Source: Lentisphaerota bacterium
GTDB lineage: Bacteria; Verrucomicrobiota; Lentisphaeria; Victivallales; GWF2-50-93
Direction of reading: 5' to 3'
Assembly (NCBI GenBank): GCA_025360875.1
Contig: JANYBI010000022.1
Coordinates: forward strand, 1-12,246
DNA length: 12,246 bases
This document shows positions 1 to 5,587 of the stretch, piece by piece. The position numbers were made by a program, and so were the translations under genes. Within the stretch, counting starts at the first letter, position 1; each line of letters opens with the position of its first letter. The notes beneath the pieces were generated by a model. It was given only the letters and a program-made list of their open reading frames with translations. It did no database searches and was not told the DNA's origin.

Positions 1-492
1 GTCGCCCACTGGAAAAGTGAATATAGGAAGTCCATGGGTATCGACGATGCTGGAGACGTGAAGGAAATACCTCAGGCAGCCGAAGAACTCGTAAGGAAGC
101 TTGAAGGCAAGATCATAGAAGTCAACGACAAATGGGACTTCGTAGTCATCGACCTCGGAAAGAACAGCAAGATATTCATCCCGGAAGGCAAGAAGGGGAA
201 GATGAGGGAAATCCCAGTTGCCCTTCCTGAAGGCAAAGTGATGATGGTCTCAAGAAACAGTGATTATATTGCCAAGATAAAGATCACAAAAGTCAATGAC
301 AACTGTGCGATTGCAGATATCATGCCTGATCTCAGGAACGGAAGCGTATCCCTGGGCGACAAGGTGTTCTTCGTTTCGGAACCCAAGCAGGAAGCCGCCC
401 CCGCGGCACCGGGAAAGATCAAAGGTGGAGCACCGGCAGCAGCCCCTGCAGCGGCGCCGGCAGCAGATGCAGCAGCACCGGCAGCAAACTAA
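1..492 (+). CDS. 3' part of a FlgT-C-like domain protein with Ala/Pro tail (partial)
   Basis: The reading frame is open from base 1, so the gene starts upstream of the window. The ATG at 34 is only the first internal Met. The visible 163 residues hold an acidic helical stretch and then a compact beta-rich domain with the pattern GKIIEVNDKWDFVVIDLG, a middle segment ending near YIAKIKITKV, and SLGDKVFFV. This looks like the small beta domain seen in FlgT C-termini and in many PVC-type cell-envelope proteins, where repeated 'FVVI(D/N)LG ... GKIKVTKV ... GDxV' modules occur. The last 45 or so residues are almost only Ala and Pro, a probable flexible linker or tail. The start of the protein (signal peptide, coiled coil) cannot be seen, so its location is unknown. 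A 37-codon membrane gene follows 15 nt downstream and is probably co-transcribed. The domain call is by pattern recognition only, and no function is assigned. Confidence 0.6.
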   Translation, partial: VAHWKSEYRKSMGIDDAGDVKEIPQAAEELVRKLEGKIIEVNDKWDFVVIDLGKNSKIFIPEGKKGKMREIPVALPEGKVMMVSRNSDYIAKIKITKVNDNCAIADIMPDLRNGSVSLGDKVFFVSEPKQEAAPAAPGKIKGGAPAAAPAAAPAADAAAPAAN

Positions 493-507
493 CAGGAGGA
501 CTTGAAT

Positions 508-621
508 ATGTTTTCATCGACAGCTTTTACAATAACTTCAATTGTCACCCTGGTATTGCTTATCGTGACAATCGTGTTCCAGATATCGGAAATGAAGGTC
601 TATGAAATGCTCTTCTTCTGA
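508..621 (+). CDS. 37-residue single-pass membrane peptide
   Basis: A perfect Shine-Dalgarno AGGAGG (494-499) sits 8 nt before the ATG, which makes this tiny frame credible. The product has a short polar N-terminus (MFSSTAFTITS) and one hydrophobic helix of about 17 residues (IVTLVLLIVTIVFQI), then a short tail ISEMKVYEMLFF. It has no cleavable signal and no Cys, and looks like a small integral membrane peptide. It lies 15 nt after the preceding gene and before a strong terminator, so it is probably the last gene of that transcript. I do not recognise a family. It could be a small accessory subunit of the upstream envelope protein. A toxin-like membrane peptide is possible, but there is no antisense RNA feature to support it. 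Confidence 0.6.
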   Translation: MFSSTAFTITSIVTLVLLIVTIVFQISEMKVYEMLFF

Positions 622-644
622 GGAGCACAGCAAAATGCAAATTT

Positions 645-675
645 AAAAAGCTGCCTTTCCGGCAGCTTTTTTTTT
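645..675 (+). terminator. Intrinsic terminator after the 37-residue membrane gene
   Basis: AAAAAGCTGCC (645-655), a TTTCC loop (656-660) and GGCAGC (661-666) followed by nine T (667-675) form a GC-cored stem with an A/T extension and a long U-tract. This is a textbook Rho-independent terminator for + strand transcripts. The A-run on the left gives some terminator character on the minus strand too. Confidence 0.9.
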
Positions 676-684
676 AGGGAGCCA

Positions 685-852
685 ATGAAATTCATCAGTA
701 AGTCAATTCTGATTCTTGCAGTTCTGCTGGCAATGCTTGTCCTGAGCGGCTGCGAGTCCCAGACCGACCAGAAAAACCAGTACAGAACCTACCCGATCAA
801 CCGGCCGGCCGGATGGGAGAACAACAACATGATGCCCGGCGCATCATTCTGA
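685..852 (+). CDS. Small lipoprotein (55 residues)
   Basis: The frame begins with Lys-rich MKFISKS, then a hydrophobic stretch ILILAVLLAMLVL and lipobox L-S-G-C with the lipidated Cys at residue 23, followed by Glu. This is a clear signal peptidase II substrate. The mature part is about 33 residues, polar, rich in Asn, Gln and Pro, and ends ...NNNMMPGASF. AGGGAG (676-681) is a candidate ribosome site at short spacing. It begins directly against the T-run of the terminator at 645-675, leaving no room for a promoter after it, so expression needs read-through or a promoter inside the upstream gene. It ends 16 nt from the converging hoxW stop with no terminator between. Glu at +2 of the mature protein would suggest outer-membrane delivery under the enterobacterial rule, which may not apply here. 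Function unknown. Confidence 0.65.
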   Translation: MKFISKSILILAVLLAMLVLSGCESQTDQKNQYRTYPINRPAGWENNNMMPGASF

Positions 853-868
853 TACGACCATGGCCTCC

Positions 869-1336
869 TTACCCCAGAAAAGCTTTGACATGCCTGAGCG
901 CTGCTCCTAGATTTTCTATGGCTTTCTCGGTTGGCTTAGCCGACATCTCCCACGAATACCCCTTGATTGTAAGCAGGTATGAGGTTGGTTTCTTTCCGAA
1001 AAGCTCATTGCAGAGGGCAAGTACCGATTCAGGTTCCATTGAATGGCTTGAGCATATTATCGACTTTGACGCCCGGATCGGCCGGAAACTGAAATCATCA
1101 ATAGCTTCCACAGAAGCATCCGCAAAAATGACAAGGTCTTTTTCGGATATGTTCAGGGCATCCTCAATATTCAGCTGGTAGTTGAAATCAACCGAGATAT
1201 AGGAAAGTCCTTCTGACTCCGCCCATACCTGCATTGATTCAGCGAATAGTATCCCAAGAGAATCATCCTGCCTCGAAGGATTGCCGATGCCGTAAATCAG
1301 TATCTGCGAGGATTTTTTTGGCTTGGAGGATTTCAT
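869..1336 (-). CDS. hoxW: [NiFe]-hydrogenase maturation endopeptidase (M52, HoxW-like)
   Basis: A 155-residue protein, the usual length for peptidase family M52. The N-terminal signature IYGIGNPSRQDDSLG (residues 14-28) matches the family GxGNxxRxDDxxG motif whose acidic residues bind the nickel of the precursor. YQLNIED (53-59) corresponds to the HoxW-type QLxPE ligand region, and SSHSMEP (96-102) supplies the conserved His near residue 98. These enzymes cut the C-terminal extension of the large subunit after NiFe insertion, and HoxH in this window carries such an extension. The ATG follows the TAA of the upstream small membrane gene by 1 nt, so the two are probably translationally coupled. 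Unlike many hox operons, hoxW is not next to hoxH: a toxin-antitoxin pair and two small genes separate them. Confidence in the family is high; the pairing with HoxH is inferred from context. Confidence 0.88.
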   Translation of the reverse strand: MKSSKPKKSSQILIYGIGNPSRQDDSLGILFAESMQVWAESEGLSYISVDFNYQLNIEDALNISEKDLVIFADASVEAIDDFSFRPIRASKSIICSSHSMEPESVLALCNELFGKKPTSYLLTIKGYSWEMSAKPTEKAIENLGAALRHVKAFLG

Positions 1337-1337
1337 C

Positions 1338-1646
1338 TTACTTAAGACGATTATTCAAATTTATTCTTTTAAGTATTTCGTTATGGATCTCAACATCTCT
1401 GAATATGTAATGATAATGCTCGCCACAATGATATATCTTGACTTTTGACAAATATTCTTTTGCAATCCTATACGGGATAAAGCAGCCAACCATACAAGTG
1501 GCACTTAATAAAACAAAGGCTATTGGAATCAGGTCATTGCCCATCTCAAGACTTAAGATTACACATGCTGTGGTTAGAAACAGAGGCCCAAGGAAGAATA
1601 CAAATACTGAGAAATATTTCTTTGTAACAATTTCTTTCACATTCAT
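1338..1646 (-). CDS. Small two-helix membrane protein upstream of hoxW
   Basis: Read from the ATG at 1646 the product has 102 residues. A longer form from a TTG at 1676 would add ten residues (MPLLLIGIPT) but has no ribosome site, whereas the ATG has a weak GGAA about 9 nt upstream. There are two transmembrane segments, near residues 12-31 (FSVFVFFLGPLFLTTACVIL) and 40-57 (IPIAFVLLSATCMVGCFI), then a soluble tail. The tail contains a tight Cys/His group, IYHCGEHYHYIF (71-82), which could bind a metal, though that is inference. No known family is recognised. The stop is 1 nt before the hoxW start, so the two are almost certainly one transcript, and the gene lies 49 nt downstream of higA. It may be cargo of the toxin-antitoxin island or a partner of the maturation step; the sequence does not decide. 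Confidence 0.6.
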   Translation of the reverse strand: MNVKEIVTKKYFSVFVFFLGPLFLTTACVILSLEMGNDLIPIAFVLLSATCMVGCFIPYRIAKEYLSKVKIYHCGEHYHYIFRDVEIHNEILKRINLNNRLK

Positions 1647-1695
1647 TGTGGGAATTCCAATTAGCAATAATGGCAATATCAGCAGAGAAAGAGGT

Positions 1696-2061
1696 TCACG
1701 CCATTCCTTTTAAAAGAGCGTCACCTGGCACATTCAATCTTTCATGCAGTCTTAAAGCGATACGAGGAGATATCTTCCTTTTTTTTGCCAGTATTTCGGA
1801 AACACGGCTTTTTGTCCCGAAGCAGGGAATCACATCCTTGCGGGAAAGACCGAGCTGTTCCATGCGGAACTTTATGGCCTCAATAGGATCTGGAGGCGGA
1901 ATCACGTGATTTTTATCATCGTAATGTTTTAAAAGCATTGTCAGAATTTCAAGCCTCTCCATTTCCGAGGAACCCTTGGGAGGACATTTCTCCGCAAGTG
2001 GGAGTATCTCCTCCATTATCTTGTCATATTCCTTTTCATTCCTAATGAGATGTATATCCAT
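1696..2061 (-). CDS. higA: HigA-type antitoxin, XRE-family DNA-binding protein
   Basis: The start is the ATG at 2061, one base after the toxin's TAA, with AAGGGA just upstream; a more distal ATG at 2100 would overlap the toxin by 38 nt and is less likely. The product is 121 residues. The N-terminal half (MDIHLIRNEKEYDKIMEEI..., to about residue 55) is the helical region typical of the longer HigA class. The C-terminal half from PDPIEAIKFRMEQLGLSRKD (58-77) through SRVSEILAKKRKISPRIALR (85-104) is a Cro/C1-type helix-turn-helix with the family's characteristic recognition helix. HigA binds and neutralises the co-transcribed HigB RNase and represses the shared promoter. The toxin-first gene order is normal for HigBA. 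The antitoxin looks intact. Confidence 0.88.
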   Translation of the reverse strand: MDIHLIRNEKEYDKIMEEILPLAEKCPPKGSSEMERLEILTMLLKHYDDKNHVIPPPDPIEAIKFRMEQLGLSRKDVIPCFGTKSRVSEILAKKRKISPRIALRLHERLNVPGDALLKGMA

Positions 2062-2062
2062 T

Positions 2063-2356
2063 TTAGTTCCCTTTTCTAAGATATCTTTCGTATTCATCAT
2101 GTGTGCCTGCGAATTTCACAATAACCTGTCCGCTTACATAGACCACCACGACTATAATCCTATAGTTGTTTCCTCTAATATTAAAAACGACATTGTTATT
2201 GGGCAGGAAGCTTGCATGCGGATAACGTGCCTTAATATCCGCGGTGCTACGCCAGCCAACGTGTTCAACTTCAGCCACCCATGCGGACACGGCATTTCTT
2301 GAATCCGCATGCTTCCTCGTCAAAACATCCAGCGCCTTCTTGCCAATTATCTCCAT
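2063..2356 (-). CDS. higB: HigB-type mRNA interferase toxin
   Basis: The start is taken at the ATG at 2356, preceded by AGAGGGA at good spacing; the ATG at 2389 has no ribosome site and lies inside the likely promoter. The 97 residues match the HigB_toxin family (RelE-like fold) in order: MEIIGKKAL at the N-terminus, AWVAEVEHVGWRS (26-38), the diagnostic DIKARYPHASFLPNNNVVFN (40-59), IRGNNYRIIVVV (60-71) and the C-terminal KFAGTHDEYER (81-91). In this family the basic and His residues near the C-terminus take part in ribosome-dependent mRNA cleavage. No frameshift or truncation is seen, so the toxin should be active. It forms an operon with higA, separated by one base. The pair lies between hoxH and hoxW, suggesting later insertion into a hydrogenase cluster. 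Confidence 0.88.
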   Translation of the reverse strand: MEIIGKKALDVLTRKHADSRNAVSAWVAEVEHVGWRSTADIKARYPHASFLPNNNVVFNIRGNNYRIIVVVVYVSGQVIVKFAGTHDEYERYLRKGN

Positions 2357-2375
2357 GCGTCCCTCTTTAGATATT

Positions 2376-2403
2376 AAGATAGTTCCCATAAATGGAACTT
2401 CAA
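2376..2403 (-). promoter_or_regulatory. Candidate higBA promoter with embedded operator dyad
   Basis: On the minus strand a TTGAAG (2398-2403) and a TATCTT (2376-2381) are 16 nt apart, a plausible sigma70 -35/-10 pair (4/6 matches each). An inverted repeat AGTTCC-N7-GGAACT (2381-2399) fills the spacer exactly. With one bulged base the arms extend to AGTTCC(C)AT/ATGGAACT. HigA antitoxins commonly autorepress by binding palindromes over their own promoter, so this is the probable HigA operator. It lies 20-47 nt upstream of the higB start. Confidence 0.5.
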
Positions 2404-2450
2404 GCGCAAAATTAATATTTATCTTTTGTGGAAATAATTAGTTCGACTTT

Positions 2451-2720
2451 TTATGATTTTATCATCCAGAAGATCGCGCCCGCAACGCAAATGCATAGCA
2501 GTATCAAGACGCCCAGGCATCCTTTATTCTGCGGAAGCGAAGCGAACTTGTCCGGAAACTGTGCTCTTAGCGAGGCCTCGAGCTCCTCTATATCATCCTT
2601 TGATTCCTTCAAGCCGAGACCTGTAAGCTCCCTACAAAGCTTGATGGCATCTATCTTCCTGCCCTGCATAAGAAGTTCTTCAAGCTGTTGTTTTTTCTCT
2701 TCTGGAATTTCGCGAAGCAT
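2451..2720 (-). CDS. Ribosomal L7/L12 C-terminal-domain-like, tail-anchored protein
   Basis: An 89-residue protein with GGGAGA five nt before the ATG. Residues 1-52 are helical and contain AIKLCRELTGLGLKESKDDI (25-44), which closely copies the L7/L12 CTD pattern 'IKxxRExTGLGLKEAKDxVE'. A linker rich in Gln, Pro and Phe follows, then one C-terminal transmembrane helix (GCLGVLILLCICVAGAIFWM, 67-86) ending IKS. Proteins of this kind (L7/L12-CTD-like plus one helix) occur as small uncharacterised proteins in many bacteria. It is not the ribosomal stalk protein itself: the N-terminal dimerisation domain is missing and a membrane anchor is present. It lies 86 nt downstream of hoxH, past a short hairpin, so it may be partly co-transcribed with the hox genes. 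Function unknown. Confidence 0.7.
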   Translation of the reverse strand: MLREIPEEKKQQLEELLMQGRKIDAIKLCRELTGLGLKESKDDIEELEASLRAQFPDKFASLPQNKGCLGVLILLCICVAGAIFWMIKS

Positions 2721-2758
2721 ATATTCTCCCTTAACAGAAAAACCATATCATAAAATTT

Positions 2759-2775
2759 GCCGGCGAAACGCCGGC
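2759..2775 (-). terminator. Hairpin at the end of the hox operon, possible weak terminator
   Basis: GCCGGCG-AAA-CGCCGGC is a perfect 7-bp all-GC stem with a 3-nt loop, 31 nt past the hoxH stop. On the minus strand it is followed by AAATTTTA, a poor U-tract, so it may attenuate or protect the transcript end rather than stop transcription fully. Confidence 0.5.
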
Positions 2776-2806
2776 GTTCCGTAACTAAAAAATCACAAGA
2801 AGCAGA

Positions 2807-4258
2807 TTATTTCCTCTTTTGCTGCAAAAGGTTGCCATTCCCATCGTACAATGAGACCTCAAGCGGCATTTTGCCGTATGCATGCGTGGCGCAGCTGAGG
2901 CACGGATCATAGGCCCTTATTACTACCTCGACGGCATTCATCATGCCTTCAGTGATTTCCTTCTTTGCCGTCATCATGGCTTTAGCCACGAAGTTGACCC
3001 CCCTGTTCATCGGCTCATTGTTGTTGGTCGTCGAGACTATGAGGTTCGCCATCTCGATCTGGTCGTTCTCATTCACGCGGTAATGGTGGAAAAGGGTTCC
3101 GCGCGGAGCCTCGATCAGGCCTACGCCTTCCTTTTCCCTCGTTCCCTTGACTACCAGGTTATTGCCAAGTATATCCGGATCCTTCAGGAGATCCCGCATC
3201 ATTTCGGCGGAATGCAGTATCTCTACAAGTCTCGCCCAATGCGTATGCATGCACATGTTGTTCGGCCTGCCCTTGGTCGCCTTCCTGAACTCCTCAAACT
3301 CTTTTTGTGCAAGAGGTGTCGGAATAAAGTCGGCGGTATTCATCCTGGCAAGCGGTCCGACACGGTACCAGCCTTTCTCATTTCCAAGTTTGAGAAGATA
3401 CGGGAACTTCATATAAGTCCAGGATTTTGTCTCCTCCCGGATATATTTGAGGTAATCCTGGTAGTTCACATCATTCAATATCTTTTTCCCCTCGGCATCG
3501 ACTGCACGCATTACCCCGTGGTAGAGATCCAGCGCACCATCCTTCCTTACCAGGCTGAGGTGGTTGGAGTCGAATTTGGAAAAATTGTCGATGAAATCCT
3601 TGTTCTTACTGTAATAATCCTTGAAGAAGGCAAGCGCATCCTGCGACCAGGAAACCATCTTGTCGGCATTCATCGGCGCAGGACCTTTCAGGAATTTATC
3701 CCTTTCATCCACGCTCAAGCTCTTGTTAACTCCACCTGGAATCGCCCCAGTACCGTGGATTTTTTTCCCAGAGGTCGCCTGGATGATCTCCTGTCCGAAC
3801 TTCCTCATCATGACAGCCTGGATCGCCAGTTCCTTGTTCACCATTGCAACCGCTATCACATTCCGCTTCTCCGGTGGCGCATCATACCCGAAAAGAAGAT
3901 CCGGCGAGGCCAGATGGAAGAAATGAAGGGTATGTGACTGGAATATCTGGCCGTAGTGCATGAGCCTTCTTATCTTGTCTGCTGTCGCTGTAAGATTTCC
4001 GCCGTCACCGGCACCCACAATCACGTCCATCGCCTTTGCCGCCGCGAGATGATGGCTTACCGGACAAATTCCGCAGAGCCTCTGGACCAGCACAGGCGCC
4101 TCCCAGAAAGGACGCCCCTGGACAAACCTTTCAAACCCTCTGAATTCAACAATATGGAGACGGGTCTGGGAAACCTCGCCATTGTCGTCGAGATGTATCG
4201 TGACTTTGCCATGCCCTTCGACACGTGTCACTGGTTCGATTATTATTTTCCTAGGCAT
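2807..4258 (-). CDS. hoxH: NAD-linked [NiFe] hydrogenase large subunit HoxH
   Basis: A 483-residue large subunit that carries the NiFe(CN)2CO site and splits or forms H2 in the cytoplasm. The start region MPRKIIIEPVTRVEGHGKV and the HIVEFRGFERFVQGRPFWEA stretch (35-54) are typical of group 3d HoxH. The N-terminal L1 motif RLCGICPVSHH (60-70) provides Cys62 and Cys65. The C-terminal L2 motif DPCLSCATH (451-459) provides Cys453 and Cys456. Beyond His459 is a 24-residue extension starting AYGKMPLEV, the piece removed by HoxW-type proteases after nickel insertion. Length and motifs are complete. GAGGG precedes the ATG. The gene is the last of the four hox structural genes, 59 nt after hoxY, a gap that contains a short tandem repeat. 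A 351-codon open frame antisense to it is a coding shadow. Confidence 0.96.
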   Translation of the reverse strand: MPRKIIIEPVTRVEGHGKVTIHLDDNGEVSQTRLHIVEFRGFERFVQGRPFWEAPVLVQRLCGICPVSHHLAAAKAMDVIVGAGDGGNLTATADKIRRLMHYGQIFQSHTLHFFHLASPDLLFGYDAPPEKRNVIAVAMVNKELAIQAVMMRKFGQEIIQATSGKKIHGTGAIPGGVNKSLSVDERDKFLKGPAPMNADKMVSWSQDALAFFKDYYSKNKDFIDNFSKFDSNHLSLVRKDGALDLYHGVMRAVDAEGKKILNDVNYQDYLKYIREETKSWTYMKFPYLLKLGNEKGWYRVGPLARMNTADFIPTPLAQKEFEEFRKATKGRPNNMCMHTHWARLVEILHSAEMMRDLLKDPDILGNNLVVKGTREKEGVGLIEAPRGTLFHHYRVNENDQIEMANLIVSTTNNNEPMNRGVNFVAKAMMTAKKEITEGMMNAVEVVIRAYDPCLSCATHAYGKMPLEVSLYDGNGNLLQQKRK

Positions 4259-4277
4259 TTTTCCCTCTTTTTTTTAG

Positions 4278-4304
4278 ACAGGATAACAGGATTTACAAGA
4301 TTTT
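4278..4304. repeat. Three tandem ACAGGAT-like units in the hoxY-hoxH gap
   Basis: ACAGGATA (4278-4285), ACAGGATTT (4286-4294) and ACAAGATTTT (4295-4304) follow each other directly with a period of 8-9 nt. Similar degenerate AATCCTGT/ACAGGATT tandem runs are familiar as interspersed intergenic elements in several uncultured-lineage and PVC-type genomes (from memory). Here the run sits inside an operon, between the hoxY stop and the hoxH ribosome site. Confidence 0.55.
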
Positions 4305-4317
4305 ATTAAATAGTCTT

Positions 4318-4869
4318 TCAATCAAACTTAAATACTTCATACGGCATATCGAGCTTATTCCCTGTGGCCAGCGCGTAAAGCGCGTTCCAGATCAGGTCCG
4401 CCCTAGGCGGACAACCGGGCAGGAAATAGTCGATCTTCACGACCTCATGGCATGGATATACCTTGTCCAGGATCTTCGGTATGTCCGGATCGCAGGGAAT
4501 AATCTTTTTCTCGTTGCAGTCAGCGACCGTCGGGCCGTTGAGATACGCCTCGTCCAGGCATTCCTTCAGGGAAATCCAGTTCCTCAGAGATGGCAATCCG
4601 CCCATTATCGCGCATTCCCCGAGCGAAACCAGCACATTGCAGTGTTTCCTGAAATCAATCAGATTGTGGACGTTCTCGTCGTTGCAGCATCCTCCTTCTA
4701 CGAGGCCGATGTCGCACTGTTTCGTGAATTTCTTGATGTCGTTGATCGGTGACTTGTTGAACTCGACGATCTCGATGAGGTCAAAGAGCCGTTCATCTAT
4801 GTCGAGGAACGACATATGGCATCCGAAACATCCCGCAAGGGAGGCTGTGGCAACTATTTTCTTTTCCAT
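4318..4869 (-). CDS. hoxY: NAD-linked [NiFe] hydrogenase small subunit HoxY
   Basis: The start is the ATG at 4869, preceded by GGAGA with 8-nt spacing; a longer frame reaching 4992 would overlap hoxU and has no family support. The product is 183 residues, normal for the short HoxY type that keeps only the proximal [4Fe-4S] cluster. The four expected ligands are visible: LAGCFGCHMSFLD (Cys14, Cys17), GECAIMGGLPSLRN (Cys86) and FLPGCPPRAD (Cys153). HoxY pairs with HoxH to form the hydrogenase module and passes electrons from the NiFe site to HoxU and HoxF. It has no Tat signal, as expected for a cytoplasmic enzyme. It lies 20 nt after hoxU and 59 nt before hoxH. Confidence 0.95.
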   Translation of the reverse strand: MEKKIVATASLAGCFGCHMSFLDIDERLFDLIEIVEFNKSPINDIKKFTKQCDIGLVEGGCCNDENVHNLIDFRKHCNVLVSLGECAIMGGLPSLRNWISLKECLDEAYLNGPTVADCNEKKIIPCDPDIPKILDKVYPCHEVVKIDYFLPGCPPRADLIWNALYALATGNKLDMPYEVFKFD

Positions 4870-4889
4870 ATGAATTTCTCCGAAATTTA

Positions 4890-5585
4890 TTAATTTTCGA
4901 TTTCCGAGCCAATCGGGGCTAAGTCGTACTTGCGCTTGCCGATTGGCACATCGAAGCCCTTCTCCTTCTTCAGTATGGCTCCGACCGGGCACATGTCCAT
5001 AGCCTTCTGTACCAGCTCGTCGCTGATGTCCTTCGAGGTGTCCGGATCAATGTTGATCACAATCTTGTCCCCTCGTTTTCCAAAATCAAAAATAGGCTTG
5101 CCTTCGCTGTTGAAGATCCCCCGTATGCAGCGTTTGCAGAGGATGCAGCGGTTGTGATCCTTGAGAATCTTCGGATGCCAGGCCTCGACATCGCGTTTCG
5201 GGAACATGAACGGAAACTCGGGAACTGTCATCCTGTAGCGGTATGCCAGAGCCTGCAGTTCGCAAAAACCGCTTTTCTCGCATGAAGGACACAGATGATT
5301 GCCCTCGGCGAAGAGGATCTCCACAACAGCCTTGCGGAACTCTTCAAGCTCCGGAACATTGTTCTGGATCTCCATCCCTTCCGCAACCTTCGTGGTACAG
5401 GCAGTCGCAGGTCTTCCGTTTATGAGGACTGTACATATGCGGCAGGAACCCTTCGGAGGTATTCCAGGATAGTTGCAAAGTGTCGGAATGAAGACTCCAT
5501 TTTCGACGGCGGCTTCCACAAGCTGTCTGCCCTCTTCCGACATGCAGACAACACCATCAATCGTAAATTTCACAAATGTCGGCAT
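4890..5585 (-). CDS. hoxU: NAD-linked hydrogenase diaphorase iron-sulfur subunit HoxU
   Basis: A 231-residue protein homologous to the N-terminal part of complex I NuoG. An N-terminal plant-type ferredoxin domain holds a [2Fe-2S] site with Cys37, Cys48, Cys51 and Cys63 (CNYPGIPPKGSCRIC...TAC). A His-Cys cluster motif, NHLCPSCEKSGFCE (96-109), gives His97, Cys99, Cys102 and Cys108. A further [4Fe-4S] site, RCILCKRC (146-153) with MCPVGAI (198-204), gives Cys147, Cys150, Cys153 and Cys199. All ligands are intact. The C-terminal PIGKRKYDLAPIGSEIEN resembles group 3d HoxU ends. HoxU bridges electrons between HoxF (NADH side) and HoxY (H2 side). The gene begins 2 nt after the hoxF stop, so the two are tightly coupled. 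Confidence 0.95.
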   Translation of the reverse strand: MPTFVKFTIDGVVCMSEEGRQLVEAAVENGVFIPTLCNYPGIPPKGSCRICTVLINGRPATACTTKVAEGMEIQNNVPELEEFRKAVVEILFAEGNHLCPSCEKSGFCELQALAYRYRMTVPEFPFMFPKRDVEAWHPKILKDHNRCILCKRCIRGIFNSEGKPIFDFGKRGDKIVINIDPDTSKDISDELVQKAMDMCPVGAILKKEKGFDVPIGKRKYDLAPIGSEIEN

Positions 5586-5587
5586 TC

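Noticed and set aside
813..1181. 122-codon + strand frame antisense to hoxW
   Set aside because: It overlaps the lipoprotein end and the conserved protease; no family pattern is seen.
2882..3937. 351-codon open frame on the + strand antisense to hoxH
   Set aside because: It lies wholly inside a well-conserved hoxH, has no recognisable domain and no good ribosome site, and is best explained as a coding shadow.
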